Shown piece by piece: positions 47,268 through 57,508 of a stretch of DNA of 64,000 bases. Position 1 is the first letter of the stretch. Each line of letters starts with the position of its first letter. The stretch spans positions 3,746,098-3,810,097 of the forward strand of contig JAQFVV010000017.1 in NCBI GenBank assembly GCA_028023455.1, read 5' to 3'. The notes below the pieces were generated by a model that saw only the letters and a list, made by a program, of their open reading frames with translations, had not been told where the DNA came from and made no database searches. The position numbers and the translations under genes were made by a program. This DNA is from Epiperipatus broadwayi. Lineage: Eukaryota > Onychophora > Udeonychophora > Euonychophora > Peripatidae.

Positions 47268-47393
47268 TAAAGTTAACAAAGAACTTAAACACTAAATACC
47301 TAACCCTGTTTAACTCAATAATGTTAGTTCCATAACTCATCTCCATATTTGTAATATATCATCCATATTAATTAGTTTAATAAATGTTTTGAG

Positions 47394-47568
47394 AAATACT
47401 TTTTTTTTTTTGTATTTAAAAAAGAAATAATTTTTAGTTTTGCATCTTTGCGAATATATATACGTATACACATTTAACAACTCTTTAATTTTTTTTTAGC
47501 TTTTATTTACAAACTTAAGAAAAAATTTATTTAAATTTTAAATTAATGTAACGGCATATACCATTACA
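47394..47568 (-). mobile_element. Solo LTR of the TGTAAC family, right part
   Basis: Resumes the LTR interrupted at 41,020, starting with the second copy of the 19-bp duplication. It ends with the GTAACGG ... CCATTAC hairpin and TTACA, then flanking ATAT. Matches 16,000-16,182. Confidence 0.82.
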
Positions 47569-47639
47569 ATATACTATGAAATTCAAATATATTTTCAGCC
47601 TGAATTCTTGCCATTCCTCTTCTGTATAATTAAGATACA

Positions 47640-48015
47640 TATTATGGTTCTATGTGTGAGGGGTCAGATTGACTTAAGGACAACATGGGTATGACAGTAA
47701 TATTGGCATCAACAAGTGCTTTGAACATTCTATCTTTGGATTTTCAATGATATGGATGGCTGAAGAATTGGAGAGTGGAGAAGATTGAAGCTTGTCCATT
47801 AAAGTTTGAAGATTTGCTATCTTAATATAAATTGAACACTGATTGTATTTGTGTGTGGGAGATGATAATCTGGATCAACTGATGAGTGCTGGTTCAGCAG
47901 GAAGTATGTATTTTGGAGACGTCAAGTCTATGTGATCATGTGTATTGGTTGGATAAAATGGATTGATAGCTGTAGGCAGCTTGAAAGTCTGAGTTCACGT
48001 CCTTTATAATTAATG
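47640..48015 (+). repeat. Hammerhead repeat family A relic
   Basis: Single unit, plus orientation. At 47,875-47,920 CTGATGA and the stem II arms TGCTG/CAGCA remain, but the second core reads GAAG for GAAA and stem I is weakened. Confidence 0.72.
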
Positions 48016-48420
48016 CCAGATTTATATAACTATGAAGGTGAATTGGCTTGATTTCAAAACTTTCGAATGTTTCTTAATATTTTGGCTTGTAGTATGAGTA
48101 GCATAAAGGAATTACAGTTGCTGTCACATCCAAAAATGCTCTATTTCCAGGTTTGAATCCAAATTTATTACTAATAAAGGCAAAAAAATGAAAGCAATCT
48201 GAGGATGTGTATATAACAGTAATACCACCAATGTTCCACTCCTCAGAAGATGTCTTTGGAATATGGTGAAGAAAATTGTCTTGGAATCATATATTAAAAG
48301 TAAGCTGAGAAAATTTGTATATATTTTTTTGCTTTAAAGTTTGTTAAACATCAAATATACTATTAATCTTGTGTTGTGTACTTCTTATTTCCATTTATAT
48401 AATTTTAATAATCTAAATAA
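48016..48420. other. AT-rich DNA, nothing recognised
   Basis: No supported feature. Confidence 0.45.
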
Positions 48421-49110
48421 GAAGAAGGAACAACTAATATGATTTATGTTCCTTATATAAAAGAAACTACAGATAATTAATTGGGCTATTCTAAAATGCT
48501 ACAATATCAAAACAGTATATACTACTTATCACAAAATTTGTAACATCATATCACAACCTAAAGATTTAATCCCTCTTAAAGCTCTTGAAGCATAAAATTT
48601 TATGAGGCATTTGTAAAGCTTCTTATGTAGGTGTGAGTAATTGTTATATCAGTACTAGAAGCATGAGCATTTTCTATCTATGCTATGGATTTCGGTCCCA
48701 ATATTCATTTCTCTAATACCAAAATCCTATCCAGATGTGATGCTCTCTACCAATGTAAGTTCTGAAAAACCATTGAGATACTGAAAAGACCAAATTATTT
48801 CAACAAGCATGATACATACAAACTTCCTTCTATTTGTAAGAATATTTTAAAAAAACATTACTTTGAAGATTTTATGAATTTTACTTTAATTTTTAATTTT
48901 TTATACCTGTTTTTTTCTAGTGGTGAAACTTTAACATTGCTATAAATCGGTGTTTACAGCAACTATACAACGATCTTTATAATATTCTATTCACCACTCA
49001 GTTGATGGCTTTGGTCAAGCCAAAACATTGATATATTTATAATCAAAATCATACACGAATAAACCCACAAAATATATCATATATATAACATTTTACTTTT
49101 TAAGTGATGT
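48421..49110 (+). pseudogene. Penelope-like element 3' fragment: GIY-YIG relic plus hammerhead relic
   Basis: Broken plus-strand frames encode the RT-to-endonuclease linker (IYVPYIKETTDN, ILKCYNIKTVYTTYHK, ISQPKDLIPLKAL; 48,440-48,590). Next is a GIY-YIG region, CKASYVGVSNCYISTRSMS (about 48,610-48,670), and a closing block NIHFSNTKILSRCDALYQCKF (48,698-48,762) that precedes KHDTYKLPSI (48,805-48,835). In the 3' non-coding part, at about 48,997-49,040, a perfect GGCTT/AAGCC hairpin is followed by CAAAACATTGATATATT. This has the layout of a PLE hammerhead, but the first core is shortened (TTGAT) and GAAA reads AAAA. It is a different PLE lineage from the one at 16,915-18,367, which has another linker and no ribozyme. 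Confidence 0.72.
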
Positions 49111-49297
49111 TTTGATCGACACATTTATAAACACTATAGAATCTTTCTTGAAGGTATGTGATGATGGTGTTTAATTGTATCTATATATTTGACTATTTCA
49201 TTATCTAATATAAGTATTGAATGTCTTTAGAAAAATTTAACTTATTTAAATAATTCAAATACAGTCAACTGTTAGTAATAGCACACAGTTTAGTATA

Positions 49298-49345
49298 TGC
49301 ACAATGTTTCAAGAGATATTATTTCCCCCTCTTCTTCAGGTGTTG
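49298..49345 (-). ncRNA. Hammerhead, family G (best copy)
   Basis: Minus strand: CAC, CTGAAGA, stem II AGAG/CTCT with a long loop, GAAA, then CATT and GTG. Both core segments are intact. Stem I pairs only three base pairs (CAC/GTG) and stem III is short. Confidence 0.65.
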
Positions 49346-49540
49346 TTGGCCTGACCAGTGACAGTTGAAACTGAACCTTTAGATTCTTGAGTATTGACAA
49401 TGGCAAACAATTCTATAAGTAAATCTTTGTGACTATACATAATATATAGAAACCATTAATTAACTTTGCCCTTAGAAAGATGTGTAGAAATCAAATGAAA
49501 CCTCACAGATAAGTAAATGAAAATTCTAGACTGTTGCCTT

Positions 49541-49620
49541 TGGCAGGATGACTCAGTTGGTTAGAGCATTATCTTAAAATACAATACTCAAGAACCTAAG
49601 GGTCCAGGTTCAATTCTTAT
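49541..49620 (+). repeat. tRNA-like pol III promoter region of family G
   Basis: TGACTCAGTTGGTTAGAGC matches a tRNA D-arm and A-box, and GGTCCAGGTTCAATTC a T-arm and B-box, about 58 bp apart (roughly 14 longer than a tRNA). Decayed inverted copies lie near 49,360-49,400 and 50,150-50,215. It sits about 30 bp upstream of the plus-strand hammerhead. Confidence 0.72.
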
Positions 49621-50014
49621 GTTAGTACTGTCACTGGTCAGACTAGCAACACCTGAAGAAGAGGGGGAATATAATACCTCTCAAAACGTTGTTATACTAA
49701 CCTGTGTACTATTACTAATAGTTGAATGTATTTGGAATATTTAAATAAAGTTAAATTTTTCTAAAGACATTCAATACTCATATTAGATTATGGAAATAAT
49801 CCAATATATAGATACAATTATAGAATCTTTGTTGTATTTATACGTTGGAATATTTTTATTTTAAGTATTAAATATCTCTATAAAAATTTTAAACTTTATT
49901 TAAATTTTCCAGTTACATTCAATTGTTACTAATAGTACACAAGTTAGTATATATATATGATAAACAAAACAAGTTATAAATTTCATAACTTGCTTTTAGC
50001 TTGCATTTTATGAT

Positions 50015-50073
50015 CACTAGATGGAGCTTTACCAAAAGCTTGTTAGGAGCTATTGGTAAAGCTCCATCTAGTG
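50015..50073. repeat. Perfect 20-bp hairpin
   Basis: CACTAGATGGAGCTTTACCA and its exact complement are separated by 19 nt. It interrupts the third arm of family G beside a (TA)n tract. Function unknown. Confidence 0.8.
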
Positions 50074-50445
50074 CTATATATATATAATAACATTTCAAAT
50101 AGTATTTATTTTCCTTTCTTCTTCAGGCATTGCTGCAGTGACAATACTAGCATGGGAATTGAATCTGGTCCTTTAGATTTTTACATATTGAATTTTGCAG
50201 TAATACCCTAACCAACTGGCCAAGATACTGTGACTGGTCAGCCAACCATACCTGAAGAGAAGAAAATAATATCACACAAAATGTCGTATATACACTAACC
50301 TGTGTGTGATTACTAACAGTTGAATGTTTTTGGAAAATTTAAATAAAGTTTAAATTTTTTCTAACAACATTCAATATTTAATAATAGATGATGGAAATAA
50401 TCTAACATATAAGTACTATGAAAATGTCATCACCATAAATCTTCA

Positions 50446-52179
50446 GGTAAACATTATAGAATTTTATTGTGAGATTTTTTTTAATCATATTTTTTAAAAC
50501 TAAAAATAATTGTCTATTTTGACTTTTCATTTTTTTTCCAAATTTTGAAATGTAATATATAAAATTAGTCTAAAAATAAAATACCACCTTAGTAAATTCT
50601 AAAGCTCTTGATGCATCTAAACAGGTTAAATAAGTTTTAACATCTTAAATTTTCACTGGCTGTATTTAAAGTAAAATTCAGTCTGTATAATTGAAAAGAC
50701 TCATTTCAAACAGAAGCATCAATCAGAATCAAAAATATCATATCTGTCATCTTTCTGAAAATTATTCTCTGAATAATTCTTATATACAATACTTATTTTG
50801 TCAAAGTATGACTTCAAACAATAAACACTCTTTTCAAAAGTTTAAAATTCTTATAATTATAATAAAATAAAAAAATAATGTTCTTGACAGATTATTAGTA
50901 AATTTTCAATTGACTAATTTTTTGTTAAAAAGTACTGTATTCAAACAAAATATAAATGTCATATATTTATTTTAAAACAAATATTTAATAATTTTTCTAT
51001 ACATAAGTAATAAAAGAACATAAATTTATTTTTTAATTTTATGGTATGACATATGTCAAAACTGTGGATGCAATAGCATACTTTTGCCTCTGCATAAAAG
51101 AATAGATTCTCTCTTATTATCACTAAACTTTCTTTATTGTTGATCTCCAGTAGCTCTGGATATTTATATACTTTAGTTAGAACTATTAAATCATACAAAG
51201 ACTTTTTCTAATTTAATTTTTACTATCAAAGATTTGTAATGGATTCCTGCCATTGGTGCATGCACTGTTGATCACCGTACAAATGGATGGCTTACATGAA
51301 TATCAGCAAAAGAATTATTATATTCTAGAAATAAAAAAATATTTTAACCATCACTAAGTAATCAGTGCCATGTGTGTATTTTCTTTTGCGATTGATTGTC
51401 AGCTTCAATTTAAGATAGCATGAAAATTATATACTATACATGCCATTTAATTTATCTTTATTTTATTTTCAGAAAATGTAATCTCCATGTCTCTGCAATG
51501 AAAAATAATGACTTTATGATGATTTTTTCAAATAGCACTTTTTTTCACTTTTGTTGTTCTTACAGGAGTTTACAAAGAAATTTACACTGGAGAATAATAT
51601 ATTATTCTACTGATACAAGCATTGACAATGATTTCTCCATGTGGAACTGAAAGATTAAGCTTTATTGATATTTTCTGCTAGTGATTTCCCAGTAGTAGTT
51701 ATGGTTTCTAAAAAAAGAATTAAAAAATTATCTTTTATCATTAAGTGCAATGATCGTCTTTACCACATGGTGTTTTTTGTCTGATCAGATTGAAATGAGC
51801 TCTTACTATTGAATATTATTATCAAGGCTTAAGTTTTCAACCACTTGGAAGTATTTATTTATATTTTTCAATTATTATTTTATAGAAAGATTTATGAAAA
51901 AATCATTTTTGATATTAACAAGTGCAAGAAAAGTTCAAGGCTGGGAAATTTATACCATGAATTAGCACATTTTCTTTACAATAATGGGCATTTCATGTAG
52001 ATCACTCATGAATATAAAAATCAGAGAATATCTGTAGTTTTGACCAGAAGTGAAGACATTTTTATTTTTCAGAAAGTTAGGATTCTTTTCATATATTTTT
52101 GGTCTTCTTTTTAATGATCAGAAAAAATGCCAAATAATAAAAGTAAAAATTGGGATAAAATTTACATCAATTATATATA
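50446..52179. other. AT-rich intergenic DNA
   Basis: About 1.7 kb without a recognisable gene or repeat. Confidence 0.45.
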
Positions 52180-52330
52180 ACAGGCAAAACTCACTATACA
52201 TATTGCCACACACAGCAAGCTAAGATAATCAATGGATTCCAGAAGGCTTGTGCATAATATCCCCATCTAGTGCCTACTCATCCAATATCCCCAGACTAGT
52301 TTCTGGCTTATGGCCTTCATCAGAGGTAGT
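52180..52330 (-). repeat. Hammerhead repeat family B, truncated arm
   Basis: Starts at the family B outer end (GGCAAAACTC). On the minus strand at 52,288-52,323 CTGATGA, stem II GGC/GCC, GAAA, ACTAGT, C and TGGGGA are all intact, but the 5' side of stem I is replaced by unrelated sequence. The ribozyme core survives but cannot close stem I. Confidence 0.75.
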
Positions 52331-52343
52331 GGTCATGTGATGT

Positions 52344-52344
52344 C

Positions 52345-52412
<68 letters not shown>

Positions 52413-52585
52413 AAATATTAATATATAACAAACTAACCAAAGGAAATACATATAAAAACAAAAAAAAAAAAAACAAAAAAAAAAGACTTATAAATCCAAT
52501 AAATAATATTATATTTCAACCAGAGGACTGATGAAAACCAGTCCTCTGGTTGAAATATTATATTATTTATTGATTTATAAGTCTT

Positions 52586-52672
<87 letters not shown>
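52344..52672. repeat. Palindrome flanked by long (AT)n tracts
   Basis: (AT)n at about 52,345-52,410 and 52,596-52,672 flank an inverted repeat with arms of about 45 bp (52,485-52,525 and 52,533-52,580). The inner part is CAACCAGAGGACTG ... CAGTCCTCTGGTTG around an 8-nt centre. The sequence CTGATGA followed by AACCAG/CTGGTT and GAAA occurs on the plus strand, but no stem I partner is present. Confidence 0.8.
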
Positions 52673-52679
52673 ACCAGTG

Positions 52680-53814
52680 CAATGTAATTTTAAAGCTGCA
52701 TATCTAATGTTGGTTAATGTCTCAAGCTGTACTCTTAGTAAGCTCATAATATTAAAAAAAAATGCAGTGTTATCAGCTTAAAAAAAGGTATGAAAGTTTT
52801 TTGGCATGGAATAATGATTGGACCCACAACAAAAGGTTGTGCATAGTGACTGCTTTATTGCTTATTAACTGAAGTTGAAATATGCATCTGTTCAAACTCC
52901 ATCTCTCTTAATTTTATTCAGAATTGTTTACTGATATTCCACTTCCACTAACACCTTCCTGTATTGATACTTTGACTGTGTGATCAGAAGTGGATGGGTC
53001 ATAAATAGTTGTAAAGGGTAAGTTATATGTACATTTTTATTTATATCTTCACTTGCTGCATTGTTATAATATTTAAATATTTGTAAGCAATTATTTTGTA
53101 GTAATACTTGATTTTATCTACCTAATAGTAAAACTTTTTTCACTAGGTAAAAAAATTAGATAATAAAAATAGTTTTGCATTAAATCTCACCCTTTTTTTC
53201 TGTTTAGCTACACATGTATTGTACCTAAGCCATATGCAACCTAAAGATTATTTTAGGTTTTTTCTTCTCTACTATTTTCTCTTTACTGATTATTCATAGA
53301 CAAGGAATAACTTCAGGGTTTCTAGGAAAAATAAAAGATATCAGTGTTTTATTTTTTAATATTTTGGAATGATGAATTGTCTTAGCTAAGTCATCTTTTA
53401 TATCATTTTATTGAAAATTTTGTAAGGAATATAATGAACCTGTTAATAAAAATGTAATTATAAATTTATCTATTAAAATTTAAAAGTTAAAATCTTATTT
53501 TTTATTATTTAAATATGTAAGGAGTATATTTTTTTACATTTATTACATCCATTGGTATATTTCGTTCTGATAATGTATATCATTTGATTTTTGCATAATG
53601 TAAAGTGAAGTTATTATAAAAATTGTGTACTAAGTCAAAGTTTCCAAAAATGTAATATAGTTGCTGTGAAATGAAAAAGTTCATCCATCCTTTTAATAAA
53701 GTGGAGTAAATGTAAGAGAAGAAATACAATTTAAATAAAGTAAATCAATATATATGGACATCTACATAATGCATTCAGTTTATATATTTGTAAATGTTAT
53801 AATGCCTAAAATGA
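52680..53814. other. AT-rich DNA, nothing recognised
   Basis: No supported feature. Confidence 0.45.
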
Positions 53815-54065
53815 CAAAATCTATGCAAAGTTTCCATGGAGCGTTCACATGACATTAACATTCTTGAGGTACCTATAAATTCAATAATTTATTAATTATA
53901 ACATTTTCAATTTATAATCTAAATTAGTATAGGAGATATTTCTTAAATTAATTTAGATTATAAACTGAAAATGTTTATAATTAATAAATTATTGTATCTA
54001 TATGTTCCTCAACAATCTTAATGTTCTGTGCAAGCTCCATGCATCTTTGCATAGATTTTGAGATT
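53815..54065. repeat. Inverted repeat, about 120-bp arms, unknown family
   Basis: Arms run from AAAATCTATGCAAAG (53,817) inward to TTATAATCTAAATTA and back out from TAATTTAGATTATAA to CTTTGCATAGATTTT (54,060). Foldback-like, with a centre of about 20 bp. No hammerhead core and no coding. Confidence 0.75.
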
Positions 54066-54568
54066 TTAGACTTTATGATGGCACTGTGATTATCTTCTCT
54101 ACATTATTTTAAGTCTTTATATAATCTTATATTACAGTTTGTGATGAGTTGCAGCTTCTCTTTTCCTACAGCTTCAATTTTAATATATTAGTTGGAAAAA
54201 ATCTGAAGCTATCAGCATTACACAGACCTTTATGTATTATTGACAATACCCTACTAACATGACAAAGCTATGGTGCAAGATAGCCTAAAAGTCAATGGAA
54301 ATATTGGCCAACTGTTGTAGCCCAAGGTTATATAACTAAATACTGTAGATTTGTAAAGAAAAAAAATATAATTTTCAGTAATTTATTTACAAATTAAAGT
54401 TAATGTTGTAATATTTTTTCTAAAAGACTTATTTTTACACCAAAAACTATGCACTAATAGGATATTATCTTTGAAAATAATTTACTTTAAAAAGATAATA
54501 CAGAAAAAGAGATAAAGGAATTAATAGAATTTTAATGCATTATTTAAATTTTTGCCACTTATATATAT
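54066..54568. other. AT-rich DNA, nothing recognised
   Basis: No supported feature. Confidence 0.45.
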
Positions 54569-56775
54569 TGTAACGATCCGGAGAAAGCGACTTACTGTAA
54601 TCTGCACTACGGGGCACCATCTAGGCCTTTGAACCTAGAAAAATTTATAAAGTAGGCAGATACATAAGTCAAAAAAAAAAATTTTTTTTTTTTTTACTTT
54701 CCTTTTAAATTTTGCATCCGGTCGTTAGCCCATGTCACTAGCTCAGTGGAATAGCAGAGATTTAATAAGATAATCTAAGAGTATATATAAAAAAAGGAAT
54801 AAAATAAGCCACTGCCAGTAATTAACATACAAACATTTATTTATGCACATATATATAAGATTTAAAATTATTTTAGTATTAATTTTACATTTTAACATTA
54901 TTTTTAACTTTACCTTAGATTTTAATTTACATTTTAATTTCTATTATATTATAATTTTACATTTTAATTAAGTTCGCACAGATGGGATTATAAAAGCTTG
55001 TTTTAATATGTTGCTATAGATCGGTTACATAGATTACACGGTTAAAAACATTTCACAGTAAACATAAACGATCAAAATATAAAATCATTGATACTGGCAA
55101 TTGCAGAGGGAAATTTATAAGTAACCCAGTAGTATTCACCATAAGATACTTGCATTGTCACCAATGACTTAAAAGACCTCCGAATAAATACATTTTAGAT
55201 ACTCACCGTAAGGTATCATTATTTATCGAATGTCTATATATTTTGATCAAATATGAAAACGCAAATATAGTTAACCGATAAACAATCCATGCAAGCATCT
55301 ATAAACAACTTAAATTTAATGCATTTTTATTTAGGGTCGAGCATGAATAGACCAGATAAATTTGCTTTTGAAAATAAACATTCTATCCCTATTTAACCTT
55401 AGGCTAAAATTCGTAGTCAAACTGGCATCAATTCATCTGATATATCGATGTATTCAATGTAATAAAATACGACAGCACAAAAGGTTAAAAGAAGAAATTG
55501 CCTCTTATGAGATAGGAATATTACATCTATCTCTAAAGAAGAGCAATAAAACAAAAAAAACTCCATAGAAAGGAACTGCGGTATCCGACTTATAATTCCT
55601 TCCATAGGCAAATGGAAGTGTGCGGCGTATGAAGCGATTCTGCCCGTAGCGAATCAATATTACATCTTTTAATCACACCAATATATCCAATCCATTGACC
55701 CAATCTCACAACGACATAAATAACCTAAGATTACCCTCCCCTAATATAACTTTACAAATCTATACAGCCATTCACGCCCGACTTAAGTTTAACATTTTTA
55801 TAATTAATTTAACGGAAAACAAAAATCATAATAAAACTTAAAGAACAAAAATAAATAAATGGAAATGATTTTACAAAATAAATACATTAAATAAAATTAT
55901 AACTAATTAATAAATAATGTTGGTCAGATAGAATAATATTGCAATCATTTAAATCTGGAAAAGTTTTTAATTTACTGTTCATAAATTTTAAAGTTCTTAC
56001 GGTTATTTAAATAGTTCATCTTCATATATTCCTTGCCGTTTGAACGTGAATTCCCACATCGTCCGAAAATTGGTATCCTGTTGGCCGATTTATTTATCCA
56101 TCCAGAGATTTTTTAGTGTAGTTGGTCCTCAATGTAGAAACGATGGTTCATTTTTCTTCCTTTCTTAGCAGAACTGAAGGGATTGAAGCTGTGCATCTTT
56201 TTCAATCCCCTCAGCACTAACACCTAGCTGTTACATCGTAATAATCATCAATAACTAGTCACTGATTAATAATTTCCAAATTTTCCTTTTATATTAATGT
56301 GAAGGATTGAATTTACATTACGTCACCGACACGATGGTCCTTTCGCTGCGGTCCGATTCCATAGGGATTTCTTCTTATTTGCTAACAGTTTCTATTGTTT
56401 TCCTGTCTGACCGGTGCTTTTACATTTAAATGCCGAAGGCTGGTTTACATTTAACTAATTAACAATCATTTCCATTTCTGATTAATTAACCTGTTTTCCA
56501 AATCAAAAATATATTTAAAGATAAATTTAAAGATATAATTTCATCTCCAAATCTTTTTAAAATTTAGTTTTAAAATACTTTTTCTTTAATAAAGTTTTAT
56601 TTTAATAATTTTTCATTATCTGTGTGATTTAATTAATATATAAGAGTTTAAGATGATATTTAATTTCAATTTTTAATTCTAAAATAAAAATTTTAAATGC
56701 GAACTTTTTAATTTACTTTCATGTTTAATAAATAAAAAAAAAACAACAATGTAACGAACGTCTGTGCTCGTTACA
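54569..56775 (-). repeat. 3' LTR
   Basis: Nearly identical to 57,509-59,715. Differences are mostly C/T or G/A at CpG sites plus homopolymer length. It includes the GTAACGA ... TCGTTAC hairpin at 56,750-56,774. A 64-codon minus-strand frame inside is not conserved enough to call. Confidence 0.92.
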
Positions 56776-57508
56776 TATCAGTAAAGTTACTTAAAAAAAA
56801 AATGATCAAAAAAAAAAAAATATTTTACTTAGGTTTAGTAATTACGGTACACGATTAACAAAATTTACAAAACATTTGGTTAATAATTTTACAAAAAGAC
56901 TATATACAAAAAGAAAAAGAAAATGTTGACTATCGCTTACCTAAGGACTATTTACGTTTACACCTCCTCCCCCCGAGAATTCTATTTTATTTTATACATT
57001 TTATTTTTACACACGGCATGACAAGCAAATTATTTAAATTATTTAGGAAGGTTGCATTGAGATAACTATGTTTTAAGAAATAATGGGTTTAAACGTGTAT
57101 ATTTGCAGAACAATTACAAATACCACCAATTTATTTATGACTGATTGAAATGCATAAATAGGGTTACACTTAAGTAATTCCCAAAGGTACTCATCGTAAG
57201 GCACCACATTTCGATCATAAACTTACGTGGCTGTGCGCTACTATACACATTAAAGCATAATTTATATTAACAAAAAAAACATATCAATTGCAACCTTTTG
57301 ACTTTCTTTTTTTTTTTTAACAAAAATTAGTTTTAAAATTATTTATACTTTCTCGTGTTTAATATATATGCGCAATTTCTTTCTGGCAGTGCTTTTATAA
57401 GATTTCAAGTATACAACTTATGTAAACAGATAAAAATATTTCATTTTGACAAAATTTGCTCAGGGTATTTGTGGTTTATTAAAGATCGGCCCCACGTTGG
57501 GCGCCAGT
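56776..57508 (-). other. Interior of LTR element, non-coding
   Basis: 733 bp with stops in all frames. The minus strand has a purine tract GGGGGGAGGAGG (complement of 56,964-56,975) that looks like a polypurine tract, but it lies 188 bp before the LTR instead of next to it. AGGTAAG, a splice-donor-like word, occurs on the minus strand near 56,940. Confidence 0.8.
57489..57506 (-). promoter_or_regulatory. tRNA-Lys-type primer-binding site
   Basis: Minus strand reads TGGCGCCCAACGTGGGGC, 18 nt, the known complement of the 3' end of tRNA-Lys(1,2) with CCA. It sits 2 nt downstream of the 5' LTR and fixes the element's orientation. Confidence 0.92.

Larger units (their letters stand above)
41021..47393 (+). 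mobile_element. Tx1/L1-like LINE with inverted 5' half
   Basis: About 6.37 kb between 19-bp target duplications. The left 2.65 kb is the element's 5' part in inverted orientation (ORF1 N-terminal and central parts on the minus strand). The right 3.7 kb is the 3' part in sense orientation (end of ORF1, then ORF2). This arrangement is the known outcome of twin priming during L1-type insertion: ORF1 is cut at the left target site and its remainder starts at the inner junction near 43,670-43,690. AATAAA lies near the 3' end (about 47,380) and no poly(A) tail is seen. Confidence 0.87.
49190..50445. repeat. Composite repeat family G: tRNA-like head plus hammerhead, two inverted pairs
   Basis: Two successive inverted pairs (49,200-49,810 and 49,870-50,420). 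Each arm ends in TTGAATGT-TTAGAAAAATTTAA-type sequence and contains a tRNA-like segment followed by a CTGAAGA ... GAAA hammerhead. Motifs are on minus (49,300-49,345), plus (49,649-49,694), minus (50,088-50,130) and plus (50,248-50,296) strands. The tRNA-plus-hammerhead design resembles the Smalpha SINEs of schistosomes, a known class. The members here are decayed. Confidence 0.78.

Noticed and set aside
52310-52747. Tyrosine/isoleucine repeat frames on both strands
   Set aside because: Translations of the (AT)n tracts.
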